DNA of 36,285 nucleotides from Eubacteriales bacterium (GTDB lineage: Bacteria > Bacillota > Clostridia > Oscillospirales > Acutalibacteraceae). A program made the translations under genes and the position numbers. Positions 24,219-31,300 of this stretch are shown here, in pieces; within the stretch, counting starts at the first letter, position 1; each line of letters starts with the position of its first letter. The notes beneath the pieces were generated by a model. That model searched no databases and had not been told where the DNA came from. It saw only the letters and a list, made by a program, of their open reading frames with translations. The stretch lies in assembly GCA_029225565.1 (NCBI GenBank), contig JAQXWS010000072.1, positions 1-36,285 on the forward strand, in the 5' to 3' direction.

Positions 24219-24932
24219 ATGGACAACATAAACATAGTCAAGGACCAAATCTGTGATGTGTGCCACAAAATGTGGCAGTTAGGTTGGGTTGCCGCAAACG
24301 ACGGTAATGTCAGCGCAAGACTGGAGGACGGCAGAATCATTGCCACCCCTACCGGCATCAGCAAATCATTTATCACCCCGGAAAAGCTGATTATCCTGGA
24401 CAGCCAGGGCAATGTGCTGGAGGCAAACGACGGAATGCGCCCGTCCAGCGAAATAAAAATGCATCTGCGCTGCTATGACAAGCGTGATGATGTAATGTCG
24501 GTAATTCACGCGCACCCACCGGGAGCAACAGGATTTGCCGTAGCCCACAAGGCAATGGACATGTACAATATGATAGAGGATGTTGCGGTTATCGGCTCGG
24601 TACCGCTGACTCCCTACGGCACACCGTCCACCGTGGAGGTGCCAAACGCAATCGAGCCTTACCTGGAGGAGCACGATGTAATGCTGCTGGAAAATCACGG
24701 TGCGCTGGCAGTGGGCTCTGATGTAATCACAGCCTTTTACCGTATGGAAAGCCTGGAGCTGTGGGCAAAAATCACCATCAATGCCGTAATACTGGGCGGC
24801 AGCCACGACATCAGCAACGAGAATATAGAAAAGCTGATTAACCTGCGCGAATACTACCGTGTAACAGGCCGTCATCCGGGACACAAAATATTCAATCCCG
24901 ACGACGAAGTTCTGCACAAAAAGGAGGATTAG
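24219..24932 (+). CDS. fucA: Class II aldolase, L-fuculose-1-phosphate aldolase
   Basis: 237 residues of the AraD/FucA family. It opens with a VCHKMWQLGWVAANDGNVSA segment, then TPTGISK, the SSEIKMHLRCY helix, the zinc pair in VIHAHPPGA and a third zinc histidine in LLENHGALAVG. It cleaves L-fuculose 1-phosphate to DHAP and L-lactaldehyde. ATG 24219 has GGAGG five bases upstream; the longer GTG start at 24192 is rejected. First gene of the fucose operon. The fucI gene downstream argues for fuculose rather than ribulose or rhamnulose phosphate. Confidence 0.9.
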   Translation: MDNINIVKDQICDVCHKMWQLGWVAANDGNVSARLEDGRIIATPTGISKSFITPEKLIILDSQGNVLEANDGMRPSSEIKMHLRCYDKRDDVMSVIHAHPPGATGFAVAHKAMDMYNMIEDVAVIGSVPLTPYGTPSTVEVPNAIEPYLEEHDVMLLENHGALAVGSDVITAFYRMESLELWAKITINAVILGGSHDISNENIEKLINLREYYRVTGRHPGHKIFNPDDEVLHKKED

Positions 24933-25097
24933 TGTAAAAAATTACACTGTCTGATTGTATTGCCCTCAAAATTTGCCTATGGCATAATTTTGAGATGGCT
25001 GAATTCCCGTTATACGCCTTATCCGGCTACAATAAGGCGTTAGGAATTTTTAATACTACTACTATTTGTAGCCGGAAAGGCTATGGAAATTAATATG
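24931..25097 (+). promoter_or_regulatory. Structured leader element, copy 2 (between fucA and fucU)
   Basis: 167 nt matching 2903-3065. It begins within the fucA stop codon and ends at the fucU start. Here the 5' hairpin is a perfect 7 bp (AGTGTAA/TTACACT) and the second hairpin spans 24967-24992. CGCCTTAT/ATAAGGCG is a perfect 8-bp hairpin around CCGGCTACA, and CCGGCTACAA (25023-25032) can instead pair with TTGTAGCCGG (25066-25075). The second option places its 3' arm against the GGAAAGG before fucU, so a translational or attenuation switch is conceivable. Confidence 0.7.
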
Positions 25098-25532
25098 CTA
25101 AAAGGTATCCCAAAATACATATCCCCCGACCTGCTGAAATACCTTGCAGAGATGGGTCACGGTGACGAATTAGTTATCGCCGACGGCAACTTTCCTGCCC
25201 AGCGAATAGGAAAGAATGCTCATGTTGTGCGTGCCGACGGACACGGCGTACCGGAGATACTGGACGCCGTACTGGAGCTGATACCGCTGGACACCTATGT
25301 TGACCGTCCCGTGGCGCTGATGCAGGTATGCGAGGGCGACACCTGCGGCACTCCCGCAATATGGCAGGATTACAACGATATATTGCAAAAGCACGAACCG
25401 GATAATCACGAAATAGAATATGTTGAGCGTTTTGCATTCTATGACAGAGCAAAGGACGCCCAACTGATTATCGCCACCGGTGAGGAGGCAATATACGCAA
25501 ATGTTATACTGAAAAAGGGTGTAGTAAAATGA
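25095..25532 (+). CDS. fucU: L-fucose mutarotase (RbsD/FucU family)
   Basis: 145 residues from ATG 25095 (MLKGIPKYISPDLL, the usual FucU start); an ATG at 25083 is also in frame. Family motifs include EMGHGDELVIADGNFPA with the catalytic-site histidine, RADGHGVPEILDAVLEL and a C-terminal ATGEEAIYANVILKKG. It interconverts alpha- and beta-L-fucose to feed the isomerase. It overlaps fucK by four bases. Confidence 0.93.
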   Translation: MLKGIPKYISPDLLKYLAEMGHGDELVIADGNFPAQRIGKNAHVVRADGHGVPEILDAVLELIPLDTYVDRPVALMQVCEGDTCGTPAIWQDYNDILQKHEPDNHEIEYVERFAFYDRAKDAQLIIATGEEAIYANVILKKGVVK

Positions 25533-26944
25533 AAACCGTACTGGCCTTTGATTTTGGTGCCTCCAGCGGCAGAGCAATTAAAGCAAACTACGACGGCACA
25601 AAAATTACATATAAAGAAATTCATCGTTTTGAAAACAATCCTATAATTCAGGACGGACAGGTTCACCACGATGTGGATATGATTTTTTGCGAAATAAAAA
25701 AGGCGCTGGATAAGGCAGGAGATATAGACTCCCTGGCGTTCGATACCTGGGGGGTTGACTACGCTCTGCTGGACGGCGACGACAACATTATTTGTCCGCC
25801 CTTCCATTACCGTGACCGGCGCACTGCCGACGCGATAGAACGCCTAAAAGGACGGATGGACTACAATGACCTGTATGCCAAAAGCGGCAATCAGATTATG
25901 AACATCAATACCCTGTTCCAGCTATGCAGTGACGAAAACCTAAGCAAGGCAAGGAGCATATTGTTTATGCCCGACCTGTTCTCATTTTTGCTAAGCGGCA
26001 ACAAGGTGTGCGAGCACACAATCGCATCTACATCACAGATGCTGGACCCAAACAGCAAAAGTTGGAGCAGGGAAATACTGGATGCCTACGGTATCAGCAG
26101 GGATATATTCCCGCCGTTGGTACCAAGCTGCACCGTCAACGGCGAATACAACGGCATAAAGGTAATATCGGTTGCCGGGCACGACACCCAATGCGCCGTA
26201 GCGGCTATGCCCTGCACCGACGATAACAGCGCATTCCTATCCTGCGGAACATGGTCGCTGATAGGCTGCGAGCTGGACGCCCCCATTCTTACTAAGGAAA
26301 GCAACGCTCTGGAATTATCCAACGAGCTGGGCGCTAACGGAAAAATCAATTACCTAAAGAACATCAGTGGCTTGTGGCTGATACAGGAAACCAAGCGTCA
26401 CCTGAATTCCCTGGGCAACAGCTATAGCTACAATGACCTTGAGCAAATGGCAAGAACGTCGCAACCGTTCAAATACCTGATTGACCCGGACAGCCCGATG
26501 TTGTCCGCACACGGCAACCTACCTGACAAAATCAAGTTGTTTTGCGAGAGCACCGGTCAGTCTGCGCCGCAAGCTGTGGGCGAGCTGGTAAGGTGCATAT
26601 ACGAGAGCCTTGCCCTAAAATACAGATATGCCCTGGAGCAAATCAGCAGCTGTACCGGCAAGGAATTTACCTGCCTGAATCTGCTGGGCGGCGGCACAAA
26701 GGACGGATTTTTGTGCGAGCTGACAGCCGACAGTATCGATATGCCGGTCAAGGCAGGTCCTGTCGAAGCCACGGCATTGGGCAACATTGTACTGCAGCTG
26801 GTGGCATTGGGCGAGCTGGAGGATGTTAATCAAGGCAGACAAATAATTATGTCCGGCGAAGAAATAAAGGAATATAAGCCCCATCATTCGGCAGAATGGG
26901 ACAAGGCTTACGAAATATTCAAATCAAAAATAGTAAACAAGTAA
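25529..26944 (+). CDS. fucK: FGGY-family kinase, rhamnulokinase-like; probable L-fuculokinase
   Basis: 471 residues. N-terminal phosphate loop [27 protein letters not shown] with the catalytic Asp region, [20 protein letters not shown], and C-terminal ATP site [11 protein letters not shown] and [11 protein letters not shown] are present. Sequence is closer to RhaB than to E. coli FucK, yet it sits between fucU and fucI with no rhaA or rhaD. The likely reaction is therefore ATP-dependent phosphorylation of L-fuculose. RhaB-type kinases in fucose operons are common in Firmicutes, as I recall. Start overlaps fucU (ATGA). Confidence 0.9.
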   Translation: MKTVLAFDFGASSGRAIKANYDGTKITYKEIHRFENNPIIQDGQVHHDVDMIFCEIKKALDKAGDIDSLAFDTWGVDYALLDGDDNIICPPFHYRDRRTADAIERLKGRMDYNDLYAKSGNQIMNINTLFQLCSDENLSKARSILFMPDLFSFLLSGNKVCEHTIASTSQMLDPNSKSWSREILDAYGISRDIFPPLVPSCTVNGEYNGIKVISVAGHDTQCAVAAMPCTDDNSAFLSCGTWSLIGCELDAPILTKESNALELSNELGANGKINYLKNISGLWLIQETKRHLNSLGNSYSYNDLEQMARTSQPFKYLIDPDSPMLSAHGNLPDKIKLFCESTGQSAPQAVGELVRCIYESLALKYRYALEQISSCTGKEFTCLNLLGGGTKDGFLCELTADSIDMPVKAGPVEATALGNIVLQLVALGELEDVNQGRQIIMSGEEIKEYKPHHSAEWDKAYEIFKSKIVNK

Positions 26945-26951
26945 GGAGTTT

Positions 26952-28742
26952 ATGATTATGTTATATCCAAAAATCGGTATAAGACCTATTATTGACGGCC
27001 GCTGGGGCGGTGTACGCGAAAGCCTTGAGGTACAGACAATGAACATGGCTACTGCCGCCGCAGAGCTAATCTCCAAAACCCTCAAGTACCCTGACGGCAC
27101 ACCGGTGCAATGTGTAATCAGCGACACAACCATCGGCGGCGGAGCAGAGGCAGCCAAATGTCAGGAGCAGTTCGCAAAAGAAAATGTAGTGGCTACTCTG
27201 TCGGTAACCCCCTGCTGGTGCTATGGAACGGAGACCTTTGATATGAATCCCGACACCATCAAGGCTGTATGGGGATTCAACGGCACAGAGAGGCCCGGCG
27301 CAGTATATCTTGCTGCTGTTATGGCGGCTCATGCCCAGAGAGGTCTGCCGGCATTCTCAATCTACGGCACAGAGGTAAAGGACATCGGCGACAAGGAAAT
27401 CCCCGATGATGTTGCAGAAAAGATTTTGCGCTTCGCCCGTTGCGCAGTAGCCGTAGGATGGATGAAAAACAAGGCCTATGTTAACTTTGGCGGTATCGCA
27501 ATGGGTATCGCAGGCTCCTACTGCAATGCCGAATTTTTCCAAAAATATCTTGGTATTCGTGCAGAATGGGTAGATATGACCGAGATTGTACGCCGTATTA
27601 CTCTGGAGATTTTTGACCAAGAGGAGTACGAAAGAGCCCTGGCTTGGGTAAAAGACAACTGCAATGAGGGCTTTGACTGCAACGCAGGCAAGGATTTGCC
27701 CGAAATTATTCGCAAATCCAAGCACATACCGGCAGACAAGGATTGGGAATTCATAACAAAGATGACCATGGTTATGCGTGACATCATGTTCGGCAACACA
27801 AAGCTGGACGACATGGGATGGCACGAGGAGGCGCTGGGCAAGAATGCTATCGGCGGCGGATTCCAGGGTCAGCGCAACTGGACCGACTGGCTGCCTAACG
27901 CCGACTTTAGCGAGGCTATCCTGGCATCCACATTTGACTGGAACGGAAAAAAGATGCCCACCCCGTTTGCAACAGAAAACGACACTCTCAACGGCGTGTC
28001 AATGATTCTCGGTACACTGGTATCCAACTCTGCGCCTTGCTTCCACGATGTGCGCACATACTGGAGTCCCGACTCCTGTGAGCGTGTAACCGGTATGCGC
28101 CCGCAGGGTAAAGCCGCCAACGGATTTATCCACCTTATCAACTCAGGCGCCACAGCGCTTGACGGCTCCGGTGCCTGCAAAGACGCCGACGGCAACGGCT
28201 GTATGAAACCGTTCTGGGAGATGACCGACAGCGACATCAAGGCTTGCCTTGATGCAACCGACTGGTGCCGCGCCAACTACGAATACTTCCGCGGCGGTGG
28301 ATTCTCAAGCCACTTCCGTTGCAGAGCAGAGATGCCTGTTACTATGCTGAGAGTCAACATTGCCGACGGTATCGGTCCTGTTCTTCAGCTGGCAGAGGGC
28401 TACACCTGTGACCTGCCTGACCAAATCCACAACACTATCGACAAGCGCACCGACCCCACCTGGCCCACAACCTGGTTTGCTCCGATTCTGACCGGCAAGG
28501 GTCCGTTCAAGGATGTATATAGCGTGATGGCCAACTGGGGCGCTAACCACGGTGTAACCGTTTACGGCCATGTTGGGGCAGAATTGATTACATTGGCGTC
28601 AATGCTGCGTATTCCCGTAAATATGCATAATGTTGACGACAGCAGAATCTTCCGTCCGCACTCATGGTCATGCTTCGGTACTCTGGACAGCCAGGCTGCC
28701 GACTATGCCGCTTGTGCAAACTACGGACCACTGTACAAATAA
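26952..28742 (+). CDS. fucI: L-fucose isomerase
   Basis: 596 residues, close to the 591 of E. coli FucI and similar throughout. The manganese-binding residues expected from the E. coli enzyme are in TENDTLNGV (Glu), [10 protein letters not shown] (Asp) and NWGANHGV (His). It converts L-fucose to L-fuculose in the cytoplasm. AAGGAG precedes ATG 26952 by three bases and ATG 26958 by nine; either could be the start. Last gene of the operon, followed by a strong hairpin terminator. No fucose transporter or lactaldehyde reductase lies in the window. Confidence 0.96.
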   Translation: MIMLYPKIGIRPIIDGRWGGVRESLEVQTMNMATAAAELISKTLKYPDGTPVQCVISDTTIGGGAEAAKCQEQFAKENVVATLSVTPCWCYGTETFDMNPDTIKAVWGFNGTERPGAVYLAAVMAAHAQRGLPAFSIYGTEVKDIGDKEIPDDVAEKILRFARCAVAVGWMKNKAYVNFGGIAMGIAGSYCNAEFFQKYLGIRAEWVDMTEIVRRITLEIFDQEEYERALAWVKDNCNEGFDCNAGKDLPEIIRKSKHIPADKDWEFITKMTMVMRDIMFGNTKLDDMGWHEEALGKNAIGGGFQGQRNWTDWLPNADFSEAILASTFDWNGKKMPTPFATENDTLNGVSMILGTLVSNSAPCFHDVRTYWSPDSCERVTGMRPQGKAANGFIHLINSGATALDGSGACKDADGNGCMKPFWEMTDSDIKACLDATDWCRANYEYFRGGGFSSHFRCRAEMPVTMLRVNIADGIGPVLQLAEGYTCDLPDQIHNTIDKRTDPTWPTTWFAPILTGKGPFKDVYSVMANWGANHGVTVYGHVGAELITLASMLRIPVNMHNVDDSRIFRPHSWSCFGTLDSQAADYAACANYGPLYK

Positions 28743-28746
28743 TTAT

Positions 28747-28780
28747 AAAAAAGTGGGTAGCAGATGCTACTCACTTTTTT
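28747..28780 (+). terminator. Bidirectional intrinsic terminator of the fucose operon
   Basis: Sixteen-base arms AAAAAAGTGGGTAGCA and TGCTACTCACTTTTTT pair with one G-T wobble, five bp after the fucI stop. Confidence 0.88.
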
Positions 28781-28803
28781 ATTACAAAAAATACACAAAA
28801 ATA

Positions 28804-28832
28804 TTGTACTTGCCGCATAAATGTTGTACAAT
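28804..28832 (+). promoter_or_regulatory. Sigma-A promoter of the acyltransferase-alr operon
   Basis: TTGTAC, a 17-base spacer and TACAAT, about 55 bp before the start at 28888. Confidence 0.6.
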
Positions 28833-28887
28833 TATCCTTGTTGAATTGTAAAAAAGACCACTCCAATACTATGCAAGGAGAACCCCT

Positions 28888-30000
28888 ATGACCGAAAGTG
28901 CCATCAGCATCAAACCTAAAACCCGTTCCCCTTACTGGGATAACATAAAGGGCGTACTGATATTACTGGTTGTTTTTGCACACTGCCTGTACGGAATTCA
29001 GGACAAGGAAGCCAACAGGGTTATCGTCGATTTCATCTACTACTTTCACATGCCGGCATTTGTATTTGTGTCCGGATTTTTCAGCAAAAGTGAGCGTAGC
29101 AGGTCAGCAAATTCCATTATTCAGCTACTGGTCGGATACCTGATATTTATGTTGCCCTTCATATTTTGGAAGGTCCACAACGGAGCAGAGCCAAAGCTAA
29201 TCAATCCTTACTACTCTGCATGGTATCTGCTGGCATTGGCGGTATGGCGAGTGATAACGCCCTACTTGGCCAAATTCAAACACATTATGCCGGCAATCAT
29301 AATATTTTCCATACTGGTAGGCTTTTGGAAAACCGTAAACGACAACACCACCTTGGCAATCAGCAAGGTTGTAACATTCTGGCCGTATTTTATGGCAGGT
29401 TACTTGCTCAACGGCGAGACTCTGGAAAATAAAATAAAATCAAAGCCTGCAATTCAGCGGCTGGAATTGGGTACAATCTCTGTTATATGTGGGGTATTGC
29501 TGCAAATTGCCAGCTATAAGACACTGAATATGAGCAAAAACGACCTGTTGCCTAATGCCTACAAGGGCGTAAACCTTGTTGACCCGGCGTCAAGAATTGT
29601 GATAATGCTGGTGTCCGCATTTTTTATACTGGGATTTTTGTACCTATCTGCAAACAAAAAGATTCCCTTTATCACTATGGCAGGCAGGAACTCAATGTCC
29701 ATATTCCTGTTCCACAGAATCTTGACTATGATATTCTCAAACTATGCCCAGCCCTACAGAGCAAGAATCCAAATACTGCTTGCTGTACTTGCAACCGTTG
29801 CTATAGCACTGGTATTCGGCAATGACTTTGTATCAAAATACGTTAATCTGTTCATCAAAAACTGTGCCGACTCGGTATCGTTTTTGCCAAACAGTAACGA
29901 CAAAAAAATGAAGATACACCGTGCCATACTGCTGATACTGACAGCTATTGCATTTGTCGGACCAATATGCATAAAGTTGGTACGAACATATATATTGTAA
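28888..30000 (+). CDS. Membrane acyltransferase 3 family protein (O-acetyltransferase-like)
   Basis: 370 residues with about ten membrane segments. It has the family's N-terminal motif (YWDNIKGVLILLVVFAHCLYG, His probably catalytic) and YYFHMPAFVFVSGFFSK. Related proteins move acetyl groups onto sugars or cell-wall polymers, and the same fold is the membrane half of the vancomycin-resistance racemase VanT. AAGGAG lies before the ATG. An alanine racemase gene follows by 49 bp with no terminator between, an arrangement like a split VanT. The acceptor cannot be read from sequence. Confidence 0.82.
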   Translation: MTESAISIKPKTRSPYWDNIKGVLILLVVFAHCLYGIQDKEANRVIVDFIYYFHMPAFVFVSGFFSKSERSRSANSIIQLLVGYLIFMLPFIFWKVHNGAEPKLINPYYSAWYLLALAVWRVITPYLAKFKHIMPAIIIFSILVGFWKTVNDNTTLAISKVVTFWPYFMAGYLLNGETLENKIKSKPAIQRLELGTISVICGVLLQIASYKTLNMSKNDLLPNAYKGVNLVDPASRIVIMLVSAFFILGFLYLSANKKIPFITMAGRNSMSIFLFHRILTMIFSNYAQPYRARIQILLAVLATVAIALVFGNDFVSKYVNLFIKNCADSVSFLPNSNDKKMKIHRAILLILTAIAFVGPICIKLVRTYIL

Positions 30001-30049
30001 AATAACCGCACATCCCACAATGCGGACAGCGTAAAAGAAGGCGAATTGA

Positions 30050-31198
30050 ATGAACTACAGAACACAGCTAACAATCGATATGAACAACCTGGAATACAAT
30101 TGCAGCCGGGTACTGGCCAAGCTTGCCGACGGGGTAAAGCTGCTGGCAGTAATAAAGGCGAATGCCTACGGACACGGAGCAGTTGAATTTGCAAAATTCC
30201 TGGAGAGCAGATGCGACTTTTTTGGTGTAGCGTGCATTGAGGAGGCGGTGGAGCTGAGACTTGCCGGTATCACCACACCCATATTGATATTGGGCAGGGT
30301 GTTCCCCGATTCCTACACAGAAGTAGTAAAGCACCTCATCAGAATCCCGATATTCTCTGTTGAGGACGCAAGGGCGCTGTCACAGGAGGCTGTCCGGCAG
30401 GGCAAAAATGTGCCCTTCCACTTTTGTGTAGATACCGGCATGAGCCGTATAGGATTCCAAATCAATGACAAGAGCGCCGATATATGCAAGGAAATTGTGC
30501 AGCTGCCAAACATTGAGGCAGAGGGAATCTTCTCCCACTTTGCTACTGCCGACGAGGCGGATTTGTCACGGGCAATACGCCAGAGAGAAAGGTTCGACAC
30601 CTTTATCGCAATGCTGGAAAAAAGAGGAATCACCATACCCATCAAGCACATCAACAACAGCGCCGGCATTATGAATTTTGACAAATGCTACGATATGTGC
30701 CGTATGGGAATAATTACCTACGGACTGTACCCCTCCGAGGAGGTGGACAAGGCGCTGCTGGATATAAAGCCGGTTATGACCTGGCAGGCAACCGTATCCC
30801 ATGTAAAGACAATTGAGCCGGGGGACGAGGTGTCCTACGGCGGCACATTCAGGGCTGACAAGCCAACCAGAGTTGCCACAATTCCGGTAGGCTATGCAGA
30901 CGGCTACCCCAGATGCCTGTCCAACAAAGGCAGAGTTATCATTAACGGCAGGTATGCAAACATCATAGGCAGGGTATGTATGGACCAATTTATGGTGGAT
31001 GTTACAGATATAGATTGCAATACCGGTGACCAAGCAACGCTCATAGGACAACAGGGAGGGGCAAAAATCAGTATGGAGGAGTTGTCCAACAGCGCTCACT
31101 CTTTCAATTACGAATTGCCCTGTCGCATACAGGCTCGTGTGCCCAGAGTATATACCTACAACGGCAGGGTTACAGCCACCGCAGAACTGAACAAGTAA
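30050..31198 (+). CDS. alr: Alanine racemase (PLP-dependent, fold III)
   Basis: 382 residues. The PLP lysine is in AVIKANAYGHG near residue 40, the substrate-site segment is VSYGGTF, and RMGIITYGLYP and ATIPVGYADGYPR are family marks. The C-terminal NYELPCRIQARVPRVY keeps the tyrosine that I align with Tyr354 of Geobacillus Alr; VanT serine racemases have Asn there. This supports alanine rather than serine racemisation, supplying D-alanine for peptidoglycan. Probably co-transcribed with the acyltransferase and ended by the terminator at 31204. Confidence 0.93.
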   Translation: MNYRTQLTIDMNNLEYNCSRVLAKLADGVKLLAVIKANAYGHGAVEFAKFLESRCDFFGVACIEEAVELRLAGITTPILILGRVFPDSYTEVVKHLIRIPIFSVEDARALSQEAVRQGKNVPFHFCVDTGMSRIGFQINDKSADICKEIVQLPNIEAEGIFSHFATADEADLSRAIRQRERFDTFIAMLEKRGITIPIKHINNSAGIMNFDKCYDMCRMGIITYGLYPSEEVDKALLDIKPVMTWQATVSHVKTIEPGDEVSYGGTFRADKPTRVATIPVGYADGYPRCLSNKGRVIINGRYANIIGRVCMDQFMVDVTDIDCNTGDQATLIGQQGGAKISMEELSNSAHSFNYELPCRIQARVPRVYTYNGRVTATAELNK

Positions 31199-31203
31199 TA
31201 CCA

Positions 31204-31240
31204 ACAGATGCCCACAGATTACGGGTGGGCATCTGTTTTT
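31204..31240 (+). terminator. Intrinsic terminator after alr
   Basis: Twelve-bp stem ACAGATGCCCAC/GTGGGCATCTGT, nine-base loop, then a T-run. Confidence 0.92.
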
Positions 31241-31241
31241 G

Positions 31242-31270
31242 TTTACATCAAATAGCATATATGCTATCAT
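31242..31270 (+). promoter_or_regulatory. Sigma-A promoter with 16-bp palindrome, GTPase-nuclease gene
   Basis: TTTACA, 17 bases and TATCAT. A perfect 16-bp palindrome, ATAGCATATATGCTAT (31252-31267), fills the spacer and overlaps the -10, so a bound dimeric repressor would block it. The predicted leader before the ribosome site is only about 10 nt, unlike the long attenuator leaders of mobile tet genes. Confidence 0.6.
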
Positions 31271-31300
31271 AAAATTATATTAACAAAGGAGGCGGTTAGG

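Noticed and set aside
25529..26944. Rhamnose pathway assignment (rhaB)
   Set aside because: The kinase is RhaB-like, but neighbours are fucA, fucU and a clear fucI, with no rhamnose isomerase or rhamnulose-phosphate aldolase.
30050..31198. Serine racemase (VanT-type) activity
   Set aside because: The C-terminal NYELPC retains Tyr where VanT-type enzymes have Asn, by my alignment from memory.
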